A program made the position numbers and the translations under genes. From Sophora flavescens (Eukaryota; Streptophyta; Magnoliopsida; Fabales; Fabaceae): a DNA stretch of 64,000 nt. Of the stretch, positions 12,408-23,256 are shown piece by piece. Position 1 is the stretch's first letter; every line of letters begins with the position of its first letter. Where the stretch lies: positions 49,088,831 to 49,152,830 of the forward strand of contig CM061070.1 in the NCBI GenBank assembly GCA_030762895.1. The letters run 5' to 3'. Under the pieces are notes generated by a model that saw only the letters and a list, made by a program, of their open reading frames with translations, was not told the origin of the DNA and did no database searches.

Positions 12408-12700
12408 TTAACGTCAGTTGTTTGATACAACTGACGTTAATAGTATTTTATAAAATATACAGTACACTATTAACGTCAGTTGTGTTAGGAAACTGACGTT
12501 AAAAATAAAACCTTTAACATCAGTTCTTTAACACAACTGACGTTAGTTTGAACAACATTAACGTCAGTTGTGTTAAATAACTGATTTTAATAGTTTTATT
12601 TTTAACGTCAGTTGTTTAAACAACTGACGTTAAAATATTAACTACTAACGTCAGCTGTATTTACGTCAGACAATATTCTGACGTATAAAATCAATTTTAA
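12408..12700. repeat. CACTA right subterminal inverted repeats
   Basis: About ten alternating copies of AACGTCAGTTGT and ACAACTGACGTTA are packed here, denser than at the left end. They form at least four hairpins. A few copies carry single substitutions (for example AACATCAGTTC). Confidence 0.88.
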
Positions 12701-12704
12701 CTGA

Positions 12705-12730
12705 CGTAAAAAGCACTTATTGCACTAGTG
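12705..12730 (-). repeat. CACTA right terminal inverted repeat
   Basis: The minus strand starts CACTAGTGCAATAAGTGC at 12730. The flanking tcc at 12731-12733 repeats the three bases before the left end. Confidence 0.93.
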
Positions 12731-13540
12731 TCCCTTGAAATTTCAAATCAAGAAAATCGAATTCAGAAGCTCAGAGCATCAATCCGTGATTAAAATTCCT
12801 ATTGTTGCAAAAGGCAAAATGACCTTTACTCGGTCCCAGACCCGTATTGTACAAATAAGGAAAGTCGCGCTGCCCAAGTCTGAAAAGCAACAAACCCTGC
12901 TCCGAATAAAGCTGGACTCTAATAAAGCAATGCCAACGTATACGTTCAACTTGTCTTGAAGCTCTTCAACGATCATAAACATTAAATGCAAGTTCAAAAC
13001 GACTCTTTGGCATTGATGGATGAAGAACAGAAGCCTACTCATCTGAAGTACTCTCTTCAACGGATTTATTTCTGATGAGTATAAATAGTGCAGTCGGAGT
13101 CCCCTCACTGCTATATGAGATAATCACACGTCTTCGCTGATGCATACGCCTATTCTACAGGCTACGCAACACATATCCACGTGGCACTACTCCAACTTGA
13201 CCAAGAACCTCCGAACTTTGAACCAGATCCCACGAATACTGGTGCTACCTCGGTGGATGCCAAAACTGTGGGAAAAGAAATCTTTGCCCTATCTAGAACA
13301 CACCCATAAAAGTCGATGTAGGGGAGTCGCCAAAATGTGTGTGCACACTAACCGACCCAGTGTATACTGAAAGGAAGGTAGCTGGGTCGATCTGCCATCC
13401 CCTATCATCATGGAATTCCAACTCAAAATTTCCCATCTTTGGGACCCTCGGTGGTCCCGTCATCTAGGGGTGATGGATGTAAGGCATCTTGTTCAAGCGT
13501 GTCTGCTTCACGGACCGATAACCAAACATATAGAGAAAGG
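12731..13540 (+). mobile_element. LTR-like segment, right of CACTA insertion
   Basis: This appears to be the continuation of the segment at 3484-3751. A TATA-like ATAAATAG at about 13080 and a following C-rich stretch fit the middle and end of a large LTR. No coding region is supported; the frames at 12735-12959, 12779-13108 and 13140-13370 are short and featureless. The boundary near 13540 is sharp, because Athila sequence begins there. Confidence 0.35.
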
Positions 13541-14915
13541 GATACAATTTCCAACAACTTTTTGATTGGCATGTGAGCCAACACCCGCTACCACCTCGGT
13601 GAGTTGTTCCATTTTTCTCCTCTCTCCGACTTAATTATTTTCATTGGGGACAACGTAAGTTTTTAAGTTTGGGGTAGGGGTATTTTTGCAATTTTTTTCC
13701 ATTTTTCATGTTGCACTCATATAGGCATAATTTTGCATGATCACATGGTTAGATTGTCCTTTGCTTAGATTATGCATCCAATTGTGAGAACGTGGTGCCA
13801 AATAAATTGAGATAGTGAATTTTTGAACCCAATTTTTTGATTCTTGTGATAAGGCTAAAAATAAAAATGCTTGAGATAATCTTTTGATAGTTGATAATTA
13901 ACATGTGGTTCCTTAGACTTGTGTTTCTCACTGATTTTTGAACTACTAAATGTGAGATTTTTGAGCCTAAAAGGGGTACTCACTAAATTTACCCCATTCT
14001 TTGTGATAGAGTGTTATATTCCTCTTGGATTGTATTCTCTAGAACTTGACTTGAAACCGTTTTGAAACTTAAAAATTTTTGAAAACATATTTGAAAATGA
14101 TTGAGGCACTAGGTATTTTTCCGGCCTTCTGAGCTTGATTGATTAAATGCTACCCCTTAGTTGCCCAATTTTGAGCTTAAAAGAATAAAATACTTTTCTT
14201 GATACCTTGAAATATTTTGAGGAATGATGCTTGATATGGAACCTTTTAAAGTATTGCAAAAAGGGTAAAAAGGTAGTTGAAAAATTGTGGGATGAGAAAG
14301 ATAGAAAAATATTTCTCTTAAGATGAAAATCTCCCCTTATCCAAATAAATAAATTAAAAAAAAAAATATGGAGAAGGGGATGACAAAAAGAAAGTGAGAA
14401 ATAAAATAAAGAAGAAAAGAAAGGTGCAAAGATGAATCAAAGCCCAAAAAGGGTATTTTAGAAGGTGTCATGCTTTGCAATGTTTGATATTTTGTTTAAC
14501 CTTCTTGAATTTCCTTTTCTTGATTTTCCCACCTAACGATTAATCCCATGGCCCCATTACAACCAAAGTAAAGACCTCTTGAATCTTTTGTGTTTTCATT
14601 AATAAAGTGGAGATTTGGTTAATAGTCAAGCTTATGGTAGAATACATTCCTTGAGGAAATTGAGCGAATTGTCATATACCTTTAAATACTTGAGTGAGGT
14701 GAGAAGAGTGCCCGAATCAGTGAGAATATGGATTTAGGAAACCTAAGCTTCTAATAGGACTTGAAATTGATTGTCTCTAGATTTCTTATTTGAATAAGCC
14801 TGTTACTTGGATTAGCTACTCGGGTTCTTGGTTCACTATCCATGCTCTGATTATTTATATCGTCTGGCCTTGGTGATTGCTTGAGGACAAGCAAAATCTT
14901 AAGCTTGGGGTGATT
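13541..14915 (+). mobile_element. Truncated Athila 3' internal region (duplicate of 20446-21824)
   Basis: The segment starts GATACAATTTCCAAC and matches 20440-21824 nearly base for base, including the T-rich stretch, the GAGAAGGGGATGACAAAAAG block and the end AAGCTTGGGGTGATT, which serves as the polypurine-like tract before the LTR. It is noncoding in both copies. Its presence upstream of the 5' LTR means the array reads partial interior, LTR, interior, LTR. Confidence 0.85.
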
Positions 14916-15129
14916 TGATGAGTGTGATTACACCTCATATTTGCTTATCATTTTGCATGCATTTTCATATAGTTTAGGCATATTTAATTTGATTTTTGTT
15001 AGTTTTTACCATGGAATGGGTAAGGCGGTTTTTGTGGTGTTGTTTTGCAAAAATTAAGGATTAAATGCTCAAGATCAACCATGATGGAGCTTGGATGAAG
15101 ATGGGGCTTTAAAAGTGAAGAAAATGAGC

Positions 15130-15405
15130 CAAACAGAGCCCATCACGGCCTAGCCATGATGAACATCACGACCATGATCAAGCAGATCTAAAAAGAAAGA
15201 AGACTGAAGTCAGAACTGGTCACGGTCTAGCCGTGATGCCCATCACGGCCGTGACCTGTCAGCTGAACCAGACCCTCACAGGAAGAACTGATCACGGCCG
15301 AGCCGTGATGAGCATCACGGCCGTGATAGACCAAAAATTGAAGAAGCGCCCAAGGCAGAAGCCGTCACGGCCTGGCCGTGATGGCCATCACGGCCGTGAC
15401 GCATA
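15130..15405. repeat. CACGGCC/GGCCGTG palindrome array in the 5' LTR
   Basis: Four paired units, each a CACGGCCTAGCCGTG-like palindrome, 6-8 bases, then CATCACGGCCGTGA, occur near 15144, 15220, 15293 and 15365. They are separated by 50-60 bases of unrelated sequence. The spacing and pairing are repeated in the 3' LTR, so the array belongs to the element. Confidence 0.85.
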
Positions 15406-16174
15406 TTACTTGGATCAGAAGCAACTGATTTGGATCTAATTTGTGTTTGATTGGGATTCAAACTTCCCAAATCTATAAATAAGGCATCTGGGTAGAGGCA
15501 AAGGAGGACTTCTTGGGGTTGCTACTCTTAGGCTATAATTTAGGATCTCTCTTCTCCTCCTCTCTTCTCTTATTCTGATTTTCATGTTGTTGTTAACCAA
15601 GCTTGTCATAACCATGACAAGACTTGAGTAGTAGCTTAATTTCTAGGGATTGGGTCTATGCCCAAGGTTTGTTTATGGCAATAAGTTGATTTATATCTTT
15701 GTTAATTGCGATTTTGCTTTAGATATGATTTCTAGTGTTTTAATTACTTGTAAATCTGGTGCGCACTTATTTGCATGTCTTAGACATTCTAAGGAGGAAC
15801 CTAGCAGTGAACTTAGGTGTCAGATCTATAGAATCAGACTTAGGACTGAAATCACGAGAGTTAGAAGTCGTCCTTCGAGGATTAACGAATTGTCACAAAA
15901 CGTAAAGGGTCCAATCTGAATTCGACTACCATGAGAGTAGGGGTTGGTTTAATTGGGCACGGTTTTTGTAACCCGAGAGGGAGCTTAAACTATTTGAGGA
16001 TGAATTCGCCTTCAAGGCATTTTCGATAATTAACAAGGGTTAATCAATTTAGTAACATAAACGATCTTGTTGGTAACCCAAATTCCTAGGAATCCATTTA
16101 GATCTGAAAAACCATAAATTGATTTAATTTCTGTTTTACTTGATTGCATTCCTTATTTGATTTCCTAAGTATCT

Positions 16175-17323
16175 TGACACGCTGTCGCGCACGTGTCAAA
16201 AAGCGAGCGGTTTAAAAATATGTAGTCAGGGAGCGACAACTCGAGTATCGTCTCACAAGGACTCTTGGGTTGTTGTTAACAGAAAAGTTAGTTCCGGGGG
16301 GGTTTTGGATTTGAAATTAAATAAAGAAAACAAAGCAGAAAGCTATGCAAACTAAATAATTATCAAATAAGCTAAACGATCAACCTACTGCTTTCGGTTT
16401 CCCAACTATCATTGGTTCATACAATTCCATGCCCTAAGCGGATTCTAATCCCTTTTCGATCGTAGCGACAATTAACAAGCGAAATTGGCACTACACGATT
16501 TATGTTCCTAATTCCCGAATTAAGCAAACGGGGTGAAGCGCTCGTGAATTAAGCAAACACGATTGAACACACACGAATCAAGCAAACGCGATTAAGTATA
16601 GGAACACACAATCATCGAAACAAATCAATACATACTCTATACAATTCTGAATTAAGCAAACAGAACATATAGAACAAATATCGAAAGAGAATAGCAATGA
16701 GTTTAGGAATTACAGAACCTCAAGTGGCGGCGGAATCCGATTACAGTAGATTAATCAAAGGAGACTAGCTCTCCATTACAAAGAGAACACAAAACTCTAA
16801 ACCTAAATTCGTAGCCGTACTATGAAAAAGATAGGAAGAGAGATCCCCTATTCTGACCTAAAACAAACTATAAATACAGATTCTGGACTGCGCGCGCTCG
16901 CGAGGCGAGACACGACTCGCGGGGAGAATCTTATGACCAAATCTTCAGTGTTTGGCTTTCTCGGGAGGCGAGACAGTTCTTCGCGAGGCGAGACTTCAAA
17001 TTCCAATCTGTCACAACCCGTGGCCTTCATCACGGGTAGGCCATGATGGTCTCTGTCTTTCAGGGTTTGGATTTCTCGCGAGGCGAGACAGTTCTTCGCG
17101 GGACGAATAACTCCAGAATTGCTTCTCTTTATTAACCTGAAAACAAGAATTAGCAGTAAGTGCTTTATTTGACTCTAAATCAGCTAAATTACCCTAAAAC
17201 TACTCTAGAGACTCAAAATGTTGCTTGAGGACAATTTAATCTAATTTGGGCGAAAACGAGATATAATTAGCACAAAGCCATGGTCTTTCTAGTTATAAAA
17301 TTAGACGAGTCAGAGGCTGATCA
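16175..17323 (-). mobile_element. Solo LTR of a different Athila-like family
   Basis: The 1,149-base insertion begins TGACACGCTGTCGCG and ends GAGGCTGATCA on the plus strand (TG...CA) and is flanked by perfect 5-base duplications TATCT (16170-16174 and 17324-17328). The 3' LTR shows the empty site. On the minus strand it ends GGTT...GACACG-like in the style of Athila LTRs (GATACTCGAGTTGTCGCTCC). It carries several copies of CTCGCGAGGCGAGAC (16884-17100). No second LTR or interior is present, so it is a solo LTR left by recombination. Confidence 0.9.
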
Positions 17324-17506
17324 TATCTCTTATTTCAAATATCAAAACCTTTTCAAAAAAATCTCTTTACACAGTCCAGTTTTATCATTTAACTATTAAT
17401 TGCGATTTGAGATCACGGTCTCTGTGGGATCGATATCTTTTTATTACTTGGCGACAATCCGGTACACTTTTCGGATCGCACGTGCACTCGCATGACATCA
17501 AGTTTT

Positions 17507-17524
17507 TGGCACCGTTGCCGGGGA
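17507..17524 (+). other. Athila primer-binding site
   Basis: TGGCACCGTTGCCGGGGA begins six bases after the LTR end. The related TGGCGCCGTTGCCGGGGA is the usual Athila primer site; one base differs. Confidence 0.8.
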
Positions 17525-17790
17525 CTGTGCTTCCTCGAATCTCAATTTAATTTTTAAATTTATTTTTTTGGACCTTTTCTTTCTTTCTTTTTAACTGATT
17601 TTTGTTATTATAAAAAAAAATTTCTCTCTTTCCTTCTAGAGTATCTATCTATCTGTGTTGTTTTCTCTTTTATGCAACGATCACTAAGTCTTGGAAACCT
17701 TAGTGAGGTCGACCCCGAAGTCGAAAGGACCTTTCACAGACGTAGGAGACTACAAAGAGAGAGAGAGAGAGGTTGATTCCCATTCCACTA

Positions 17791-19929
17791 ATGGCGAATC
17801 TACCGGATACGAAACCATTGAAGGATTATGCAGCCCTAAATGCTAGGGGTTTGCGAACTGGGATTGCTAGGCCAGAGATTGAGGCGGAGAACTACACTAT
17901 ACCGCCTATGCTAATCAACATGATTAGGCAACATCAATTCGGAGGACTGCCCTCAGAGGACCCGACTAATCACGTGGAGACATTCTTGGCGTTCACCGAT
18001 GCAGTTAGAATTCAAGGCGCCCCGGTTGATGCTATTCGCTTAAGGTTATTCCCCTCATCTCTTACTGGAAAAGCAAAAGCTTGACTGAAGCAAGTGCCCG
18101 CTAACACCTTGTCGACTTGGGACCAACTAGAGCAGGCGTTCTTGGAGAAATTATTCCCTCCATCCAAGACGGCCTACATACGAACCCAGATCAACAGCTT
18201 CTTCCAAAAGGACGGAGAATGCTTGTCAGAAGCTTAGGATCGCTACAAGGGATTGCTGGAGTCTTGCCCACATCATGGACTCGAGAGGTGGGTATTAGTG
18301 CACACCTTCTACAACGGATTGGATTACTCTTCGAAGGTGTCACTTGACTCCGCAACTGGTGGAGCCTTTATGAATAGGCCTCTGACTGAGGCATTCAACA
18401 TCATTGAAAACGTGGCCACCAACTACCACCAATGGGGTTCAGAAAGAGGTAATAACCCGAAAAATATTTCGGGGGGTAAGTTTGAAATGAATAACACTGA
18501 TCTTATCATGTCTAAAATAGACTCACTGAATAAACGCTTTGATCAGCTCGAAAGGGCTAATGTGAGTTCAATAGGAGCTACTAACATTGTTTGTGAGATT
18601 TGTGGAATGCAGGGACATGACATAATGGAGTGCCCACATGGTATTGCTCATGGATCCGACGCTTCGAGGGAACAAGTGAACTCTTGTCACAACTTCTACG
18701 ACACGAACCCGAAGTTTCCCAATTATGCTCCCCCAAATCCTTACAACCAAGGAATGAAGAACAGCCCTTACCTCTCGTACGGGAACTACAGCAACACGCT
18801 GAACCATTAGTTCCAAGAAGGCCAAGGTAATGGGAAACCCGCAGCGGGGTATCCTCAGGTACAGAAGTCTAAACTCGAGTCTCTATTGGAAAGTTTTGTG
18901 GAAACTCAAACAAAACAAAATGAAGAGTTTAGACAACAAGGTAGGGTAGTAAACGAGGCAATAAAAGAGCTAGCATCTAAGGTAGATAACTTGGCCATCC
19001 ATAACAAGATGCTAGAAACTCAGATTGCCCAACAAGCCAGCACATACTCTAGACCAAATGGTACGTTCCCGGGCCAACCCGAAGCTAATCCCAATGAACA
19101 TTGTAATGCCATATACTTGAGGGATGATAAGCTTGGGGTGGTTGAAAAGGATGTGGAATGTGAGGAGGACATGAGCGAGGATGAAGAGCCAGAACCAAAG
19201 TATGTCCCTCCACCACCGTACCAACCCCTGATACCTTTCCCACAAAGGTTGGTCAAGAGAAAGCAAGTAGATATAGAAGCTAATATGCCTCCTAAACTGA
19301 AAGACCCAGGTAGTTTCTCTATCGCTTGCTCAATTGAAAAGGTACAAATAGACCAAGCCTTATGTGACTTAGGGGCTAGTGCGAGCTTGATGTCGCTCAC
19401 TATCTTGGAAAGGTTGGAAACCAAAGAGTTGAGTCCATTCAAATTCTCCTTACAATTTGCGGATGGCTCAACTAGGACTCCTCTAGGCATACTAGAGAAT
19501 GTTCATATAAAGGTAGGGAAAATTTTCATCCCTACCGATTTCCTGGTATTGGATATGAAAGGGAATTCTGAATTCCCCATCATTTTAGGAAGGCCATTCT
19601 TGGCCACCGCTGGAGCAATAATAGACGTAAGGAATGGCAAACTCTCTCTGAATGTAGAGGAAGGTAGGGTAGATTTCGAATTGACTAACTCATATAACAA
19701 CCCTCCTTTTGAGAGTCATGTGTGCAGGATCGATATAACATCTCCAGTCGTAAAGGAAGAGGTCAACATGGAAGCAACTCCGAAGATTTGCATGGCAGAT
19801 GATGCATGCAGTAGTGATGAAGTTGGAGTTGCTCATCATGTGGAAACAAAAATTCCGCCGGGAAGGAGTAAGGCCATGAATCTCAGAGTGAAAAGGGCAA
19901 AGCGGAAGCGCAATTGGCCATATGAGTAG
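17791..19929 (+). pseudogene. Athila gag-protease reading frame with three stops
   Basis: One frame runs from ATG 17791 (MANLPDTKPLKDYAALNARG) to TAG 19927. It is open except for TGA at 18082, TAG at 18235 and TAG at 18808. Gag blocks are PPMLINMIRQHQFGGLPSED, HVETFLAF and ATGGAFMNRPLTEAFNIIE, followed by a zinc knuckle (CEICGMQGHDIMEC). A protease-like region lies at about 19350-19680 with CDLGASASLM, the Athila variant of the DSG active site, and FPIILGRPFLATAGAIIDV. The frame ends RKRNWPYE and no polymerase follows. At least the first two stops stand where Trp is expected (TGG to TGA or TAG). Confidence 0.85.
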
Positions 19930-20204
19930 AATCGTCTCTTTGAAGGACTCCCATGGAAGATAAGTGTTCCTGCACTTCTATGCCCAGCAGACCCCGGTTG
20001 ATTGAAGGAAGTATGGTCAAGCTTAAGACCGTAAATAAGCGCTTCTTGGGAGGCAACCCAAGTTTTCTTTCCCATTTCCATTTGTTTTTGAATTTAGCTC
20101 TTGAATAATTTGAGAAGATCAAGAGGAAAAAAATCATAAATTAATAGATTTGTCAACTGTTTTCAGGCTAAGAAGGAAAGAAGAGCAAAAAGGGCAGGGA
20201 CAAA

Positions 20205-20445
20205 CAAAGTCAGAAGTCATCACGCCCAGTCCGTGACACTGGTCACGGCCGTGATGAACTAACCAAGAAGACCAGAAAGGATTACGGCCTAGCCGTGATA
20301 AGCATCACGGGCGTGATGGGAAGGACCCTAAAGATCAGAGAGTATCACGGCCAAGCCGTGATACAGGTCACGGTCGTGACATGCCAGCTCCTGAAGACCA
20401 GAATTGATCACGGCCTAGCCGTGATGAGCCTCACGACCGTGATAC
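20205..20445. repeat. CACGGCC/GGCCGTG palindrome array in the Athila interior
   Basis: The same paired palindromes as in the LTRs occur in four sets here (near 20217, 20285, 20346 and 20408), ending with TCACGACCGTGATACAATT. The last palindrome abuts the point where the truncated left copy (13541) begins. Confidence 0.85.
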
Positions 20446-21824
20446 AATTTCCAACAACTTTTTGATTGGCATGTGAGCCAACACCCGCTACCACCTCGAT
20501 GAGTTATTCCATTTTTCTCCTCTCTCCGACTTAATTATTTTCATTGGGGACAATGTAAGTTTTTAAGTTTGGGGTAGGGGTATTTTTACAATTTTTTTTT
20601 GCATTTTTCATGTTGCACTCATATAGGCATAATTTTGCATGATCACATGGTTAGATTGTCCTTTGCTTAGATTATGCATCCAATTGTGAGAACGTGGTGC
20701 CAAATAAATTGAGATAGTGAATTTTTGAACCCAATTTTTTGATTCTTTTGATAAGGCTAAAAATAAAAATGCTTGAGATAATCTTTTGATAGTTGATAAT
20801 TAGCATGTGGTTCCTTAGAATTGTGTTTCTCACTGATTTTTGAACTACTAAATGTGAGATTTTTGAGCCTAAAAGGGGTACTCACTAAATTTACCCCATT
20901 CTTTGTGATAGAGTGTTATATTCCTCTTGGATTGTATTCTCTAGAACTTGACTTGAAACCGTTTTGAAACATAAAAATTTTTGAAAACATATTTGAAAAT
21001 GATTGAGGCACTAGGTATTTTTCCGGCCTTCTGAGCTTTGATTGATTAAATGCTACCCATTAGTTGCCCAATTTTGAGCTTAAAAGAATAAAATACTTTT
21101 CTTGGTACCTTGAAATATTTTGAGGAATGATGCTTGATATGGCACCTTTTAAAGTATTGCAAAAAGGGTAAAAAGGTAGTTGAAAAATTGTGGGATGAGA
21201 AAGATAGAAAAATATTTCTCTTAAGCTGAAAATCTCCCCTTCTCCAAATAAATAAATAAATAAACAAAAAAAAATATGGAGAAGGGGATGACAAAAAGAA
21301 AGTGAGAAATAAAATAAAGAAGAAAAGAAAGGTGGAAAGATGAATCAAAGCCCAAGAAGGGTATTTTAGAATGTGTCATGCTTTGCAATGTTTGATATTT
21401 TGTTTAACCTTCTTGAATTTCCTTTTCTTGATTTTCCCACCTAACGATTAATCCCATGGCCCCATTACAACCAAAGTAAAAGACCTCTTGATTCTTTTGT
21501 GTTTTCATTAATAAAGTGGAGATTTGGTTAATAATCAAGCTTATGGTATAATACCTTCCTTGAGGAAATTGAGCGAATTGTCATATACCTTTAAACACTT
21601 GAGTGAGGTGAGAAGAGTGCCCGAATCAGTGAGAATATGGATTTAGGAAACCTAAGCTTCTAACAGGACTTGAAATTGATTGTCTCTAGATTTCTTATTT
21701 GAATAAGCCTGTTACTTGGATTAGCTACTCGGGTTCTTGGTTCACCATCCATGCTCTGATTATTTATATCGTCTGGCCTTGGTGATTGCTTGAGGACAAG
21801 CAAAATCTTAAGCTTGGGGTGATT
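20446..21824 (+). other. Athila 3' internal noncoding region
   Basis: About 1.4 kb without coding potential, almost identical to 13541-14915. It ends GAGGACAAGCAAAATC then AAGCTTGGGGTGATT, the likely second-strand primer tract just before the 3' LTR. Confidence 0.75.
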
Positions 21825-23256
21825 TGATGAGTGTGATTACACATCATATTTGCTTATCATTTTGCATGCATTTTCATATAGTTTAGGCATATTTAATTTT
21901 ACTTTTGTTAGTTTTTACCATGGAACGGGTAAGGCGGTTTTTGTGGTGTTGTTTTGTAGAAATTAAGGATTAAATGCTCAGGATCAACCATGATGGAGCT
22001 TGGATGAAGATGGGGCTTTAAAAGTGAAGAAAATGAGCCAAACAGAGCCCATCACAGCCTAGCCATGATGAACATCACGACCATGATCAAGCAGAGCTAA
22101 AAAGAAAGAAGACTGAAGTCAGAACTGGTCACGGCCTAGCCGTGATGCCCATCACGGCCGTGACCTGTCAGCCGAACCAGACCCTCACAGGCAGAACTGA
22201 TCACGGCCGAGCCGTGATGAGCATCACGACCGTGACAGACCAAAAATTGAAGAAGCGCCCAAGGCAGAAGCCGTCACGGCCTGGCCGTGATGGCCATCAC
22301 GGCCGTGATGCGTATTACTTGGATCAGAAGCAACTGATTTGGATCTAATTTGTGTTTGATTGGGATTCAAACTTCCCAAATCTATAAATAAAGCATCTGG
22401 GTAGAGGCAAAGGAGGACTTCTTGGGGTTGCTACTCTTAGGCTATAATTTAGGATCTCTCTTCTCCTCCTCTCTTCTCTTATTCTGATTTTCATGTTGTT
22501 GTTAACCTAGCTTGTCATAACCATGACAAGGCTTGAGTAGTAGCTTAATTTCTAGGGATTGGGGCTATGCCCAAGGTTTGTTTATGGCAATAAGTTGATT
22601 TATATATTTGTTAATTGCGATTTTGCTTTAGATATGATTTCTAGTGTTTTAATTACTTGTAAATCTGGTGCGCACTTATTTGCATGTCTTAGACATTCTA
22701 AGGTGGAACCTAGCGGTGAACTTAGGTGTCAGATCTATAGAATCAGACTTAGGACTGAAATCACGAGAGTTAGAAGCCGTCCTTCGAGGATTAACGAATT
22801 GTCACAAAACCTAAAGGGTCCAATCTGAATTCGACTACCACGAGAGTAGGGGTTGGTTTAATTGGGCACGGTTTTTGTAACCCGAGAGGGAGCTTAAACT
22901 ATTTGAGGATAAATTCGCCTTCAAGGCATTTTCCATAATTAACAAGGGGTAATCAATTTAGTAACATAAACGATCTTGTTGGTAACCCAAATTCCTAGGA
23001 ATCCATTTAGATCTGAGAAACCATAAATTGATTTACTTTCTATTTTACTTGATTGCATTCCTTATCTGATTTCCTAAGTATCTCTTATTTCAAATATCAA
23101 AACCTTTTCAAAAAAAATCTCTTTACACAATCCAGTTTTATCATATAACAATTAATTGCGATTTGAGATCACGGTCTCTGTGGGATCGATATCTTTTTAT
23201 TACTTGGCGACAATCCGGTACACTTGTCGGATCGCACGTGCACTCGCACGACATCA
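21825..23256 (+). repeat. Athila 3' LTR
   Basis: 1,432 bases from TGATGAGTGTGATTAC to GACATCA, matching the 5' LTR except for scattered substitutions and the nested solo LTR. Its palindrome array lies at 22040-22315. Confidence 0.92.

Larger units (their letters stand above)
3752..12730 (+). mobile_element. CACTA (En/Spm) DNA transposon, 8,979 bp, complete ends
   Basis: The left end reads CACTAGTTCAATAAGTGC and the right end is its reverse complement with one mismatch over 26 bases. The element is flanked by the 3-base duplication tcc (3749-3751 and 12731-12733), diagnostic for CACTA elements. Both ends carry subterminal inverted repeats built on AACGTCAGTTG. Inside are two genes in the usual order: a TnpD-like transposase (Transposase_21 type) and a second, intron-rich gene. 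Both genes contain stops or frame breaks, so this copy is probably not autonomous, though its ends look mobile. It inserted into an LTR. Confidence 0.95.
14916..17500 (+). repeat. Athila 5' LTR, interrupted by a solo LTR
   Basis: After removing 16175-17323 and one copy of the 5-base duplication, the LTR is 1,431 bases against 1,432 for the 3' LTR. A TATA-like CTATAAATAAGG lies near 15473. A frame of 89 codons at 15650-15919 is repeated in the other LTR but has no recognisable content and is treated as chance. Confidence 0.9.
14916..23256 (+). mobile_element. Athila-type Gypsy retrotransposon lacking RT and integrase
   Basis: Two LTRs (14916-17500 with a nested insertion; 21825-23256) begin TGATGAGTGTGATTAC and end GACATCA. 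The primer site TGGCACCGTTGCCGGGGA follows the 5' LTR, as in Athila elements. The 4.3-kb interior encodes only gag and a protease-like region, then goes straight to 3' noncoding DNA: no reverse transcriptase, RNase H or integrase motif was found in any frame. The LTRs differ at a few dozen positions of about 1,431, by eye, so the insertion is not recent. I could not find flanking target duplications because the left side is joined to another partial copy. Confidence 0.88.

Noticed and set aside
15130..15405. Regularly spaced repeats that look a little like a CRISPR array
   Set aside because: The units are palindromic and degenerate, occur in plant retrotransposon LTRs, lack uniform repeats and spacers, and no cas genes exist in the window.
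15650..15919. 89-codon frame, repeated at 22559-22828
   Set aside because: Both lie inside the two Athila LTRs, so the repeat is explained by LTR identity; no domain or start context was recognised.
16848..17046. Arg-rich frames on both strands (61 and 74 codons)
   Set aside because: They are produced by the CTCGCGAGGCGAGAC repeats of a solo LTR.
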